From the NCBI GenBank assembly GCA_016281125.1, contig JAEEIA010000001.1, forward strand, positions 62,001 to 126,000: a DNA stretch of 64,000 bases, given 5' to 3'. This DNA is from Oscillospiraceae bacterium (lineage in GTDB: Bacteria; Bacillota; Clostridia; Oscillospirales; Ruminococcaceae). The notes under the pieces are model-generated. The model saw nothing but the letters and a program-made list of their open reading frames with translations. It did not search any database and was not told the DNA's origin. Of this stretch, positions 16,715 through 25,739 are shown piece by piece (position 1 is the first letter of the stretch; each line of letters begins with the position of its first letter). The position numbers and the translations under genes were made by a program.

Positions 16715-18383
16715 TGCGTTCCTCCTTTCCGGATGCCGCATCCAGCGCGGCCTCTGCGGTTTTCAGCAGAAGCTCGGAGCGGTCGTCGCCGCCCATGATG
16801 CGCGCGATTTCTTCAATACGCTGACTTCTGTTCAGGACAGTGACCTCGGTGTTTGTTGCGGTATCGGTGCTGTGTTTTTCAATCAGAAGATGATGGTTTG
16901 CCTGCGTTGCAAGCTGTGCCAGATGCGTGACACAGATCACCTGATGGTGCAGCGAAAGCTCCCGCAGCTTCAGGCCGATTTTCTGGGCGGCCTTGCCGCT
17001 GACGCCGGTGTCGATTTCGTCGAAAATCAGCGTCGGGATTGCATCGCGCTCTGCAAGCACGGCCTTGAGCGCAAGCATCATGCGGGAAAGCTCACCGCCG
17101 GAGGCAATCTGCGCAATCGGCTTGGGCGGCTCGCCGGGGTTTGCAGAGATCAGGAATTCTGCGCGGTCCATGCCGCTCGGCGTCAGCTTGCCCTGCGTCA
17201 GTGCAACGGAGAGCTGCACGCGCGGCATATTCAGATACGCAAGCTCCTCTCCGACTCTGCGGGAGAAGGTTTCTGCCAGCGTCTGCCGGTGTGCGGTCAG
17301 CTGCCTTGCGAGCGCCGTCACCCGGTGCAGACGCTCTGTCCGTTCATCCGTGAGCCTGTGCAGCCGGTCAGAGTCAGTTTCGATTGCCGCAATCTCTTGC
17401 AGCGCATCGGCATAGATCTGCCGCAGACCGTCCGCATCTGTGTGATAATGCACCGCCATGCTGTTGACGGCGTTGCGGCGGTCGGAGAGCTTCTGGAATT
17501 CAGCGGGGGAGAGCATCCCGTCGGTCAGGCTGCCGACCTCGTCTGCAATGTCGCGCAGCTCGATGTTCAGCGCTTTCAGGCGTTCGTGGAGCGCCTCTGC
17601 TTCGGGTGCTGCGGACGCAAGTCTGCCGAGCTGTTCGCAGGCCGCTGCGATTGCATCAGAGATATTTTCCTCTCCGTCTGTCAGCATCCGGCAGACCGAG
17701 GACGCGGCTTCAGCGTTATCCTCTGCGCGGGCGGCAGCATGATACTGCTCATCCAGCAGGCGGTCCTCCTGCGGCTGCGGATCCAGCTCCCCGATTTCGG
17801 TGATGGTTTCCCGCAGGGCTTGCAGACGGAGCATTTTTTCCTGCTCCGTTTTTTTCAGCTGATTCAGCGTGCGCGCACAGGCCTGCAAATCGTGAAATTC
17901 CTTCTGGTATTCCGTCAGCAGTGAGGAATCGTCCCCGAAGCGGTCGAGCACCTCCAGATGCCGTTCCGGACGGAGCAGAATCTGATTGTCATGCTGCCCG
18001 TGAATGTTCACGAGCGTTTCTCCGAGCGCACGGAGCATCGCCGCGGCTGCGGGTTTTCCGTTGACCTTGCCGATGCTGCCGCCGTCCGCAGAGATCTCGC
18101 GCGTCAGCAGCAGCTCGTCGTCGGCAGTGTCCTGGCCGTATTCAGCCAGAACCGCCCTCGTTTCATCCGAGAGCGGCGAGAACTGTGCCGTAATCACGGC
18201 CTTTTTGCAGCCGGTGCGCACCAGATCCTTGCTTGTCCGCTGTCCGAGGACAGCCTGAATGCCGTGGATCAGTATGGATTTTCCGGCGCCGGTTTCGCCG
18301 GTGAAGGCATTGAAGCCCTGCTCCAGCGGGATCTGCGCCGCGGAGATGACCGCGAGGTTTTCGATCGCAAGTTCCTTTAACAT
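16698..18383 (-). CDS. recN: DNA repair protein RecN
   Basis: A 561-residue SMC-like ATPase acting early in double-strand break repair. Walker A GETGAGKS lies at about 29-36, coiled-coil arms fill the middle (about 150-380), and the C-terminal ATPase half shows the ASGGELSRMMLALK signature and the Walker B segment LIFDEIDTGVSG. Length is normal. The gene follows argR by 3 bases, the order seen in many Firmicutes. Confidence 0.95.
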   Translation of the reverse strand: MLKELAIENLAVISAAQIPLEQGFNAFTGETGAGKSILIHGIQAVLGQRTSKDLVRTGCKKAVITAQFSPLSDETRAVLAEYGQDTADDELLLTREISADGGSIGKVNGKPAAAAMLRALGETLVNIHGQHDNQILLRPERHLEVLDRFGDDSSLLTEYQKEFHDLQACARTLNQLKKTEQEKMLRLQALRETITEIGELDPQPQEDRLLDEQYHAAARAEDNAEAASSVCRMLTDGEENISDAIAAACEQLGRLASAAPEAEALHERLKALNIELRDIADEVGSLTDGMLSPAEFQKLSDRRNAVNSMAVHYHTDADGLRQIYADALQEIAAIETDSDRLHRLTDERTERLHRVTALARQLTAHRQTLAETFSRRVGEELAYLNMPRVQLSVALTQGKLTPSGMDRAEFLISANPGEPPKPIAQIASGGELSRMMLALKAVLAERDAIPTLIFDEIDTGVSGKAAQKIGLKLRELSLHHQVICVTHLAQLATQANHHLLIEKHSTDTATNTEVTVLNRSQRIEEIARIMGGDDRSELLLKTAEAALDAASGKEERNAAGS

Positions 18384-18386
18384 GTG

Positions 18387-18827
18387 TTACCCCCAGATAT
18401 GGGTTTCCAGTAAATGAATCAGTTGTTTTGCAGCATTTTCCGAGCGCGTCAGAATAAAAATCGTGTCATCACCGGCAATGGTGCCGACGATTTCCGGCAG
18501 CTGGAGCCGGTCGATGACTGCGCAGGCTGCCTGTGCGGAGCCCGCATGACAGGTGACGACGACGGTATTGATCGCATAGTCAATCCGGACGACGACGTCT
18601 GTCAGAAGCCCGCTCGGTGCGGCAGGCGCCGACGGCCCCTTCGCATAGCAGTTCTGTCCGGATGCTGTCCGCTTTTTCCGCAGCTTGAGCTGCCGGATGT
18701 CACGCGAAATTGTTGCCTGCGTGACGGAAAAGCCGTTTTCCTCCAGCAGATCGCGCAGCATTTCCTGTGTGCTGATCTCATGTGTGCCGATCAGCTGAAG
18801 GATCATTTCCTGTCTGGCATTGACCAT
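18387..18827 (-). CDS. argR: Arginine repressor ArgR/AhrC
   Basis: A 146-residue transcription regulator of arginine metabolism. The winged-helix N-terminal domain has the TQATISRDIRQLKL recognition segment. The C-terminal oligomerisation and arginine-binding domain contains GTIAGDDTIFI, with the usual Asp pair. Two adjacent ATGs occur at 18830 and 18827; the second is better spaced from GGAGG at 18835-18839. It sits in the classic nadK-argR-recN order. Confidence 0.93.
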   Translation of the reverse strand: MVNARQEMILQLIGTHEISTQEMLRDLLEENGFSVTQATISRDIRQLKLRKKRTASGQNCYAKGPSAPAAPSGLLTDVVVRIDYAINTVVVTCHAGSAQAACAVIDRLQLPEIVGTIAGDDTIFILTRSENAAKQLIHLLETHIWG

Positions 18828-18880
18828 CATTCTGCCTCCGTTTTTTGTCATGTTGCATGGTGGTTCCGGTCTGAACGGGC

Positions 18881-19768
18881 TCAGAGCATCTCCTTGATCG
18901 GTCGCATGAGCTTGCCGTTCAGTGCGTCATAAAATGCGGTGCCCTTGCAGTCCACAAAGGGCATAAAACGCTCTGAGCTGGTCACGGTAAAGGACTGTGC
19001 ATTGTGCAGCACAGCCGTATGCACGCCGTCCGCATGGACATTGAGTCCGCCGTCCCCGGCGCCGCGGTAGGTGACGCGGATGCTTCTCTGGGGTGCAAAG
19101 AGCATCGGGCGGGCAAACAGCGAATGCGGACAGACCAGGTTCATCTCAATCAGTGCAAGATCCGGCTCGATGACGGGGCCGCCTGCGGAAAGCGCATAGG
19201 CCGAGGAGCCGGTCGGCGTCGAGAAGATGATGCCGTCCGCGCGGTACACGCCGATCTGCCGGTCATCGACGGACACTGCGAAATCACAGATTCTGCCGTT
19301 TAACCGCGAGGCGTAAATATCATTGAGTACATGTGTTTCAAAGCCGTCCTGCTCTCCGCCGCAGATCGTCGCTTTCAGCATGATCCGGTGCGAGATTGCA
19401 TACTGACCGTGATACAGCCGGTCGAGCATATCCAGCTCTGAGGCTTCAAACGCTGCAAGAAAGCCGAGTGTTCCGGTATTGATGCCGACCAGCTTGACCG
19501 GCGGCGTGCTGTGCATTGCGGCGTAGTCCAGGATCCAGCCGGATGCGCGCAGGATTGTTCCGTCGCCGCCGATTGCAATGACGAAGTCTGCGCCCTCCAG
19601 AACCGATGCCGCGGGCAGGAACCGGACACCGTCAATGCCGGGAAATGCTTGCTGCACCGTATCCGACATGCGGATTTCCGCTCCGAGTGTTTTCAGCCGT
19701 TCGCAGACCTGTACGGCGGTCTGAATTGCGGCATTCTTGGAAAGATTCGGGTCGATCACACAGTTCAT
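18881..19768 (-). CDS. nadK: NAD kinase
   Basis: A 295-residue kinase that phosphorylates NAD to NADP in the cytosol. The GGDGT motif is at about 68-72, followed by GINTGTLGFL and the glycine-rich STPTGSSAYALSAGGP loop, all diagnostic. It overlaps the tlyA 3' end by 4 bases, so translation is coupled within the housekeeping operon. Confidence 0.95.
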   Translation of the reverse strand: MNCVIDPNLSKNAAIQTAVQVCERLKTLGAEIRMSDTVQQAFPGIDGVRFLPAASVLEGADFVIAIGGDGTILRASGWILDYAAMHSTPPVKLVGINTGTLGFLAAFEASELDMLDRLYHGQYAISHRIMLKATICGGEQDGFETHVLNDIYASRLNGRICDFAVSVDDRQIGVYRADGIIFSTPTGSSAYALSAGGPVIEPDLALIEMNLVCPHSLFARPMLFAPQRSIRVTYRGAGDGGLNVHADGVHTAVLHNAQSFTVTSSERFMPFVDCKGTAFYDALNGKLMRPIKEML

Positions 19769-20499
19769 GGCAGTTCTCTTTTCACATATAACAGGTATTC
19801 CGTGTTGCCGCTGCCGCCCTTGATCGGGGATTCGCAGCTGCCGGACGGCAGCAGACCGTGTTCGGCACAGCAGTTCATGATGTCCCGCAGCACCTGCTGC
19901 CGGAGCTTTTCGTCTTTGACAATGCCGTGCTTGTTCAGCGCCGCGCGTCCCGCCTCAAACTGCGGCTTGACGAGCAGCATCGCGGTGCCCTTTTCCGTCA
20001 GAAGTGCCGGCAGATGCGGGATGATCTGCCGCAGCGAAATAAACGAAACATCGCAGGATGCAAAATCCGCGGGGAGTCCGTCCGTATCCGGTGCAAGCGT
20101 CCGCAGATCGGTGCCTTCCATGACCGTGACGCGGGGATCCGTCCGGAGCTCCGGTGCAAGCTGATCGTGTCCGACGTCCACTGCGAGCACATGTGCCGCG
20201 CCGTGCTGGAGCATACAGTCCGTAAAGCCGCCGGTCGAAGCGCCGATGTCCAGACAGCGCAGGCCGTCCAGCCGGATCTGAAATTCTGCAAGCGCGAACC
20301 GCAGCTTATAGCCGCCGCGTCCGACAAAGGGCAGTTCCTCCGTGACGGCGACGGTATCCTCCGGTGCGACCTTCTGCGACGCTTTCATGCAGATGGTGCC
20401 GTTGACTGTGACGTGCCCCTCACTGATGAGCGTCTGTGCGCGGTTCCGGCTGCTGCAAAGCCCGCGCGCCGTCAGCGCGGTATCGAGCCGCTCAGCCAT
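19765..20499 (-). CDS. tlyA: TlyA-family rRNA 2'-O-methyltransferase
   Basis: 244 residues: an N-terminal S4 RNA-binding domain (about 1-60), then a FtsJ-like SAM-dependent methyltransferase with the DIGASTGGFTDCML motif I near 85 and the SCDVSFISL segment. The family was first annotated as hemolysin; the established activity of TlyA is ribose methylation of rRNA. It overlaps dxs by 8 bases. Confidence 0.93.
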   Translation of the reverse strand: MAERLDTALTARGLCSSRNRAQTLISEGHVTVNGTICMKASQKVAPEDTVAVTEELPFVGRGGYKLRFALAEFQIRLDGLRCLDIGASTGGFTDCMLQHGAAHVLAVDVGHDQLAPELRTDPRVTVMEGTDLRTLAPDTDGLPADFASCDVSFISLRQIIPHLPALLTEKGTAMLLVKPQFEAGRAALNKHGIVKDEKLRQQVLRDIMNCCAEHGLLPSGSCESPIKGGSGNTEYLLYVKRELP

Positions 20500-22402
20500 T
20501 GTGCAGTTCCTTTACGGCCTTGCAGATTTCCTCTTCGGTCAGCCCGCAGTTCGCAAGGCAGGCATTGACGGATGCCTGCTGCACGAAGCCGCTGATCGCA
20601 TGACATCGGTAATTGCCGCGCCAGTCAGAGAGCATCAGCATGGCAGCGAGCTTTTCACCGATGCTGCCGGTGCAACTGCTTTCCTCAAATACGCAGATAT
20701 TGCTGTACTGCTCCGCGATCTGCCTGACTTCATCCGGCAGCGGATAAATCTTTGTCAGACGCAGAATGCCGCAGGGGATGCCGTCCTGATGCAGCTGTTC
20801 CGCCGCAGCATACACCTGCTCGGACAGTCTGCCGTATGTGACAATGAGCGTTTCGCTGCCCGGTTCGTGTGTCAGTGCGGCGGCGGGCTTCAAAGCGGAA
20901 TGCTCCTTTTCTTTCCCGCGCGGGTACCGGACGGCGACAAGCCCTTTTTCTTCGTAGATTGCGCGCCCGAGGCAGAGCTTTAACTCCGCATAATTGGCGG
21001 GGGAATAGACTGTGCAGCCGGGAATCGCGGTCAGCATCGGAATATCGAAGATTCCCTGATGCGTTTCGCCGTCCTCACCGACCAGACCGGCTCTGTCCAC
21101 GCCGAGCACGAGATGATACCCGGCAATGGCTGCATCATGGAGCAGCTGGTCGAAGCTGCGCTGTAAAAATGTCGAATAGACTGCAAAAACCGGCAGCCTT
21201 CCCATCGAAGCAAGCGCGGCGCAGAACGTGACAGCGTGTTGCTCCGCAATGCCGACGTCGTAGAACCGGTCATGGTGATCCGCATAGAAAAATTGCAGAC
21301 CTGTGCCGTATTTCATCGCAGCGGTCACTGCACAGATGCGGTCATCGCGCTTGGCCAGCTCATTCAGATGCCTGCCGAACACGGTCGAGAAGCACTCGTC
21401 GATGGAAAGCTCCGGATCCTTGGCGTCGAGATCCACGCGGGCAATATCCGCATGGACGCTCTCGCAGCGCGGAACGCCGTGATACTCGCCGGGGTTGTCT
21501 TCCGCAGGCTTGTAGCCCTTGCCCTTGACGGTATTGACATGGACGAGCACTGGTCTGCGATAGCTTTTTGCGACCTCCAGTGCATCGTCGAGCGCCTCCA
21601 TGTCATGCCCGTCCACGGGGCCGAGATAGACAAAGCCCAGATCCTCAAAAATCGTGGACTGGACGATATTGTGGCGCATTCTGTCCTTGGTGTTTTTCAG
21701 CTTGACCGCAAGCATATCACCGATGGCCGGTGTCTTGCGGATGACGCTCTCGACTTTCCATTTTGCGCGGACATAGTCGGAGCTGCTGCGGATGCGCGTC
21801 AGATATTTTGCGATGGCACCGACATTTTTGGAAATGGCCTGATTGTTGTCGTTCAGAATGACGATCAGATTGGTCTTGGTTTTTCCGGCATTGTTGAGTC
21901 CCTCATAGAACATGCCGCCGGTCATGGCGCCGTCCCCGACAACCGCGACGGCGTAATGCGCCGTGTCGCCGGACAGCCGCATTGCCTCCGCCATGCCGAA
22001 CGCCGCGGAAACAGCCGTGCTGCTGTGGCCGGTGATAAACGTATCATGGACGGATTCTGACGGCTTCGGAAAGCCCGCAAGACCGTTTTCCTGCCGGAGC
22101 TCGGGCAGACGTCCTGCACGGCCGGTCAGGATTTTGTGTACATATGCCTGATGTCCGACATCCCATACGATTCTGTCCTTCGGGGAATGAAAGTGCCGGT
22201 GCAGCGCCAGCGTCAGTTCCACGACACCCAGGTTAGAGGAGAGGTGTCCGCCGGTCTGGAGCACCGTGTCGATCAGATATTTGCGGATCTTTTCGCACAG
22301 TGCCACACACTGGGGGAGCGTCAGCTTTTGCAGGTCGTCCGGCAGCTTCATATACTGAAGATCAGGGATGGGCATTGCCGTATTTTGACGTTCTCTGTTC
22401 AT
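20492..22402 (-). CDS. dxs: 1-deoxy-D-xylulose-5-phosphate synthase
   Basis: A 636-residue thiamine-diphosphate enzyme joining pyruvate and glyceraldehyde 3-phosphate, the first step of the MEP isoprenoid pathway. The thiamine-binding GDGAMTGG...NNAGK...ILNDN segment is present, as are the transketolase central domain (GIAEQHAVTFCAALA) and the C-terminal domain. Full length. The neighbour is directly xseB: the prenyltransferase gene ispA that usually lies between them is absent here. Confidence 0.96.
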   Translation of the reverse strand: MNRERQNTAMPIPDLQYMKLPDDLQKLTLPQCVALCEKIRKYLIDTVLQTGGHLSSNLGVVELTLALHRHFHSPKDRIVWDVGHQAYVHKILTGRAGRLPELRQENGLAGFPKPSESVHDTFITGHSSTAVSAAFGMAEAMRLSGDTAHYAVAVVGDGAMTGGMFYEGLNNAGKTKTNLIVILNDNNQAISKNVGAIAKYLTRIRSSSDYVRAKWKVESVIRKTPAIGDMLAVKLKNTKDRMRHNIVQSTIFEDLGFVYLGPVDGHDMEALDDALEVAKSYRRPVLVHVNTVKGKGYKPAEDNPGEYHGVPRCESVHADIARVDLDAKDPELSIDECFSTVFGRHLNELAKRDDRICAVTAAMKYGTGLQFFYADHHDRFYDVGIAEQHAVTFCAALASMGRLPVFAVYSTFLQRSFDQLLHDAAIAGYHLVLGVDRAGLVGEDGETHQGIFDIPMLTAIPGCTVYSPANYAELKLCLGRAIYEEKGLVAVRYPRGKEKEHSALKPAAALTHEPGSETLIVTYGRLSEQVYAAAEQLHQDGIPCGILRLTKIYPLPDEVRQIAEQYSNICVFEESSCTGSIGEKLAAMLMLSDWRGNYRCHAISGFVQQASVNACLANCGLTEEEICKAVKELHNG

Positions 22403-22443
22403 TTTCTTCTCCGTTCGGCAGATGCAGCGTCTGCCGTTCCGTG

Positions 22444-22641
22444 TTAGGTATCTGCCGGTTCTGCGGCAGGCTTTGTATATTCGGAAACCGTCAGCCTGGC
22501 CTGTTCAAGCTCCTTTTTGCAGCTTTCCGCGAGCTTTGTGCCCTCGCCGTAAAGCCGCACGGCCTCCTCCAGCGGCAGACCGCCTGCTTCGAGCTTCTCT
22601 GTAATCTCAGCAAGCTGCCGCATTCCTTCTTCAAATTTCAT
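22444..22641 (-). CDS. xseB: Exodeoxyribonuclease VII small subunit
   Basis: A 65-residue helical protein with the family pattern FEEGMRQLAEITEKLEAGGL followed by LEEAVRLYGEGTKL. It is the regulatory subunit of exonuclease VII, made with XseA. Its start overlaps the xseA stop by 4 bases. Confidence 0.92.
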   Translation of the reverse strand: MKFEEGMRQLAEITEKLEAGGLPLEEAVRLYGEGTKLAESCKKELEQARLTVSEYTKPAAEPADT

Positions 22642-23843
22642 ATCTCATCTTCCTTTCGGATCTCCGTGACCGCTGCACGGAGGCTCCCGCTTGCCAGCCG
22701 GATCTCCAGCAGATCACCCGGTTCCAGCGAATCCGCTTCCCGGACGAGCCTGTCCTGCTGATAAACGAGCGCATAGCCGCGCTGCAAAACGGCAACGGGG
22801 CTGACGGCCTCCAGTCTGCCGAGCATCAGCGCGAATGCCTGTGTGCTGCTGTCCAGCTGCTTTTCCGCCGCATGACGGAGCCGGACGGTCAGTGCAGAAA
22901 GCGCATTGCTCTGCATTGCGATTGCATACGCCGGATTCTGCTGCTTCAGTCTGCTGCCGAGCGCATCGAGCACCGCGCTTTTTTCGTCTGTCAGCGCGGA
23001 AAATGCGCTGTTCAGCCGTTCTTTTTGCCGTCCAACGGCAGAGAGCAGAACGGAAAGCTCCGGTACGGCAAGCTCAGCCGCCGCAGAGGGCGTCGGGGCT
23101 CTGAGATCTGCAACCTCATCCGCAATGCAGTGATCCGTTTCGTGTCCGACGGCGCTGATGACCGGTACCGGCGAACGGAATACGGCCTCCGCGACCGCCT
23201 CTGACTGGAAAGCGGAAAGATCCTCATTTGATCCGCCGCCGCGTCCCATGAGGATCACATCGCAGCCGTCCTGACCGGCTGCCAGCAGTGCCTCCGCAAT
23301 CGAGCGCGGGGCATCGTCGCCCTGTACGAGCGCAGGATAAATGCAGACAGTCCCGATCGGGAACCTGCGTTCCAGGATTTGCAGCATATCGTGCAGTGCC
23401 GCGCCGCTGCGGGAAGTCACAATGCCGATCTTCTGCGGCATGGGCGGAACCGGCCGCTTGCGCTCTGCTGCAAAATAGCCGAGCTTTGCCAGCTTCTCGC
23501 GCCGCTGCTGCAAAGCCAGTGCCTGCGCGCCGACGCCGTCCGGCTGAATGTCCGTGACATTGATCTGATAGGCTCCGTCCCGCTCATAGAGCGTCACCGT
23601 GCCCTGCAAGATCACATGCATCCCGTTTTCGGGTGCAAAGCGGAGCCTGTCCGCGTTGGAGCGGAACATGACCGCCTTGACGGACGCCTCCTCGTCCCGC
23701 ACGCTGAAATAGCAGTGCCCGGAACGGAAATTCCGCGTAAAATTGGCGATTTCGCCGCGCAGCAATACACCGCGCAGCTTCGCGTCCTCCTGTAAGCGGA
23801 AGGCGACATAGCGGTTCAGCTGGCTGACGGTCAGAACAGACAT
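22638..23843 (-). CDS. xseA: Exodeoxyribonuclease VII large subunit
   Basis: 401 residues: an N-terminal OB-fold (about 1-100), the catalytic core with GIVTSRSGAALHDM and the GRGGGSNEDL and AVGHETDH motifs, then a coiled-coil C-terminus for small-subunit binding. It degrades single-stranded DNA in both directions. AAGGAG precedes the ATG. It overlaps the TsaD-like gene by 13 bases. Confidence 0.95.
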   Translation of the reverse strand: MSVLTVSQLNRYVAFRLQEDAKLRGVLLRGEIANFTRNFRSGHCYFSVRDEEASVKAVMFRSNADRLRFAPENGMHVILQGTVTLYERDGAYQINVTDIQPDGVGAQALALQQRREKLAKLGYFAAERKRPVPPMPQKIGIVTSRSGAALHDMLQILERRFPIGTVCIYPALVQGDDAPRSIAEALLAAGQDGCDVILMGRGGGSNEDLSAFQSEAVAEAVFRSPVPVISAVGHETDHCIADEVADLRAPTPSAAAELAVPELSVLLSAVGRQKERLNSAFSALTDEKSAVLDALGSRLKQQNPAYAIAMQSNALSALTVRLRHAAEKQLDSSTQAFALMLGRLEAVSPVAVLQRGYALVYQQDRLVREADSLEPGDLLEIRLASGSLRAAVTEIRKEDEI

Positions 23844-24793
23844 GACGGCATCTCCTTCCGGGCGGCATAAACCGCAATGCCTGCGGCGTTGTCGCAGGAG
23901 AATTCCGGTGCCGCAAAAGCGGTCCGGAACGGCAGCATTTTCAGCTGATCCTGAATCAGCCGGTCAGAGAGCACGCCGCCTGCATACAGCACAGCCGGAT
24001 TCCCGGATTTCTGTGCGGCATCTTTGGTCATGGCAGTGAGCACGGCCGCAATGGAATTCAGGCAGTATTTTGCAATCTCCGCCGGGGGTGTCTGCCTGTC
24101 CAGCATCTGCTGACACTGATTCTGCAAGCCGGAGAGCGAGCAGCAGCCGTCCTTCAGATGTACCTGCATGTGCGCGGTGAAGCTGCTTTGCGATGCAAGC
24201 TGTTCCAGTGCGGGGCCACAGGGAAATTGCAGCCCGAGCATCAGTCCGACGCGATCAACTGCCTGTCCCGCCTTGAGATCCAGCGATTCGGAAACCGGTT
24301 CTATCCGCAGGACGGCGTCTGCATCGGGAATGCATCTGACGCAGTCCGTTGTGCCGCCGCTGACATGGAATGCAAGGAACGGCGCTGCATCAGGCTTTAA
24401 CCAGGAAAGGCAGCCTGCTGAATAGAGCGCCGCAAGAATATGTCCCATCTGGTGCGAGGTTGTGTGCAGCGGGACGTTCTCCGCTGCGGCAAGTATCCGT
24501 GCGGCGCCTGCGCCCGCGAGAAAGCAGGGCATATAGGAGCCCTCCGCGGAGCGCGGCGAAACGGATACCCCGATGGCCTGCGGGATCAGACTGCCGCCTG
24601 CATCTTCTGCAAGCTGTTCCGTCAGTGCGGGCAGCTGTCTTACATGATGAAAGACCGCATCGCTCTGCCGGAGTCCGGCCTGTCCTGCCGGAACGGGCAG
24701 GAGCTGTTTTCGCTGGCGGATTGTGCCGCTTTCTGTATCTAACCACGCACAGGAGGTTGTGTAATTGCTGGTGTCAATCCCGAGCAGCTTCAT
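23831..24793 (-). CDS. TsaD paralogue (M22/Kae1-like ASKHA protein)
   Basis: A 320-residue protein of the TsaD/Kae1 fold. It has the GIDTSNYTTS phosphate loop, the metal-binding HxxxH in SHQMGH (about 114-120), SGGTTDCVR, GGVLSDR and the final DNAAGIAVYAA motif. The true TsaD, needed for tRNA t6A, is normally encoded elsewhere; this shorter version in the nusB-xseA operon seems to be a clostridial paralogue of unknown role. It overlaps both neighbours slightly. Confidence 0.8.
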   Translation of the reverse strand: MKLLGIDTSNYTTSCAWLDTESGTIRQRKQLLPVPAGQAGLRQSDAVFHHVRQLPALTEQLAEDAGGSLIPQAIGVSVSPRSAEGSYMPCFLAGAGAARILAAAENVPLHTTSHQMGHILAALYSAGCLSWLKPDAAPFLAFHVSGGTTDCVRCIPDADAVLRIEPVSESLDLKAGQAVDRVGLMLGLQFPCGPALEQLASQSSFTAHMQVHLKDGCCSLSGLQNQCQQMLDRQTPPAEIAKYCLNSIAAVLTAMTKDAAQKSGNPAVLYAGGVLSDRLIQDQLKMLPFRTAFAAPEFSCDNAAGIAVYAARKEMPSCLF

Positions 24794-25224
24794 GATGCGC
24801 TGTCTTCCGGCTGCTGCGGGTGCTCTGCTCTGGCATATGCGCCGAGCAGGCCGTTGATAAAGCGGATGTCCTCAGTGTTATTGGAGTAGTTCTCTGCGAG
24901 CAGCAGTGCCTCAGAGATGGCCGCGTTTGTCGGCGTCAGATCGTCATAGAGAATCTCGTACACCGCAAGGCGCATGATCGAAAGCGACAGCTTGGCAATG
25001 CGGCTGATGCTGCGCTTCGGGCTGTATTTCTGAATGATCGCGTCAATCTCTGCCTGATGCGCGAGCGTGCCGTCCACCAATGCGCGGACCTCGTCATTGA
25101 CGATGATCTCGTCAATCTCCTCTGCAATCTCGTACAGGGCTTCTACGGGATCATCCCGCAGCGTGGTTTCAAACAGCAGCTTCATCGCGCTGTCGCGGAT
25201 TTCACGTCTGGTAATTTTCGGCAT
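24790..25224 (-). CDS. nusB: Transcription antitermination factor NusB
   Basis: A 144-residue all-helical RNA-binding protein used in rRNA transcription antitermination. The opening TRREIRDSAMKLLFE and the later segment ILYDDLTPTNAAISEALLLAENY are the family hallmarks. AAAGGA lies upstream of the ATG. It follows the Asp23-like gene by 18 bases. Confidence 0.95.
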   Translation of the reverse strand: MPKITRREIRDSAMKLLFETTLRDDPVEALYEIAEEIDEIIVNDEVRALVDGTLAHQAEIDAIIQKYSPKRSISRIAKLSLSIMRLAVYEILYDDLTPTNAAISEALLLAENYSNNTEDIRFINGLLGAYARAEHPQQPEDSAS

Positions 25225-25242
25225 GTTGGAATCCTTTCGTGC

Positions 25243-25587
25243 TCAGTCGTCAAATGCAATATCAGAGGCAATCACATGCACCTTGGATACGACCACGCCG
25301 GTCATGCTCTGAACATTTTCCTTGATATTCTGCTGCACCTGCTCTGCAACGGTCGTCAGGCGGACGCCGCTCATCAGCACAAGGCGGACAGTGATCTCGA
25401 CCATATCGTTGACAACGCTGACGCTGACCGGAGCCGGTGCGGGCATCAGCAGGGAGCCCTTGCTTTCCGCGAGCTCGGCCACGCCGTCCACTTCCTTTGC
25501 GGCAACGCCTGCAATGGAACGGATCACGTTTTCGGAGATCCGGACTTCACCGGCGGTGAATGCCTTTTTCGGATAATCATTACTCAT
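25243..25587 (-). CDS. Asp23/Gls24-family envelope stress protein (YqhY-like)
   Basis: A 114-residue protein with the Asp23 family pattern: GEVRISENVIRSIAGVAAKEVDGV at the start and a Val-rich second half (VNDMVEITVRLV, VQQNIKENVQSMTGV). YqhY-type members sit between accBC and nusB in Firmicutes and influence fatty-acid synthesis or the envelope. AGGAGG precedes the ATG; a promoter lies at 25672-25700. Confidence 0.9.
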   Translation of the reverse strand: MSNDYPKKAFTAGEVRISENVIRSIAGVAAKEVDGVAELAESKGSLLMPAPAPVSVSVVNDMVEITVRLVLMSGVRLTTVAEQVQQNIKENVQSMTGVVVSKVHVIASDIAFDD

Positions 25588-25625
25588 ATTGCATACCTCC
25601 TCGGTTTTTCAGCGAAGATCAGACG

Positions 25626-25649
25626 GACAGCAGGAGGCTCCCTGCTGTC
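25626..25649 (-). other. Stem-loop in the leader of the asp23-nusB operon
   Basis: A perfect 9-base stem, GACAGCAGG with CCTGCTGTC (25626-25634 and 25641-25649), lies between promoter and first gene. It may protect the 5' end of the operon mRNA. Confidence 0.45.
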
Positions 25650-25671
25650 AGCCTGCACAGATACATCTTAT

Positions 25672-25700
25672 ATTATAACAGATTTTCGCTTTTCGTACAA
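25672..25700 (-). promoter_or_regulatory. Promoter of the asp23-nusB-xseA-dxs-recN operon
   Basis: On the - strand TTGTAC (25695-25700) and TATAAT (25672-25677) are spaced by 17 bases. It marks the boundary between the spoIIIA operon and the housekeeping run; downstream genes overlap or nearly so down to 15545. Confidence 0.75.
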
Positions 25701-25739
25701 CCTTTTTTTGAAAAAAACAGGATATTTTCCAAATATTTT

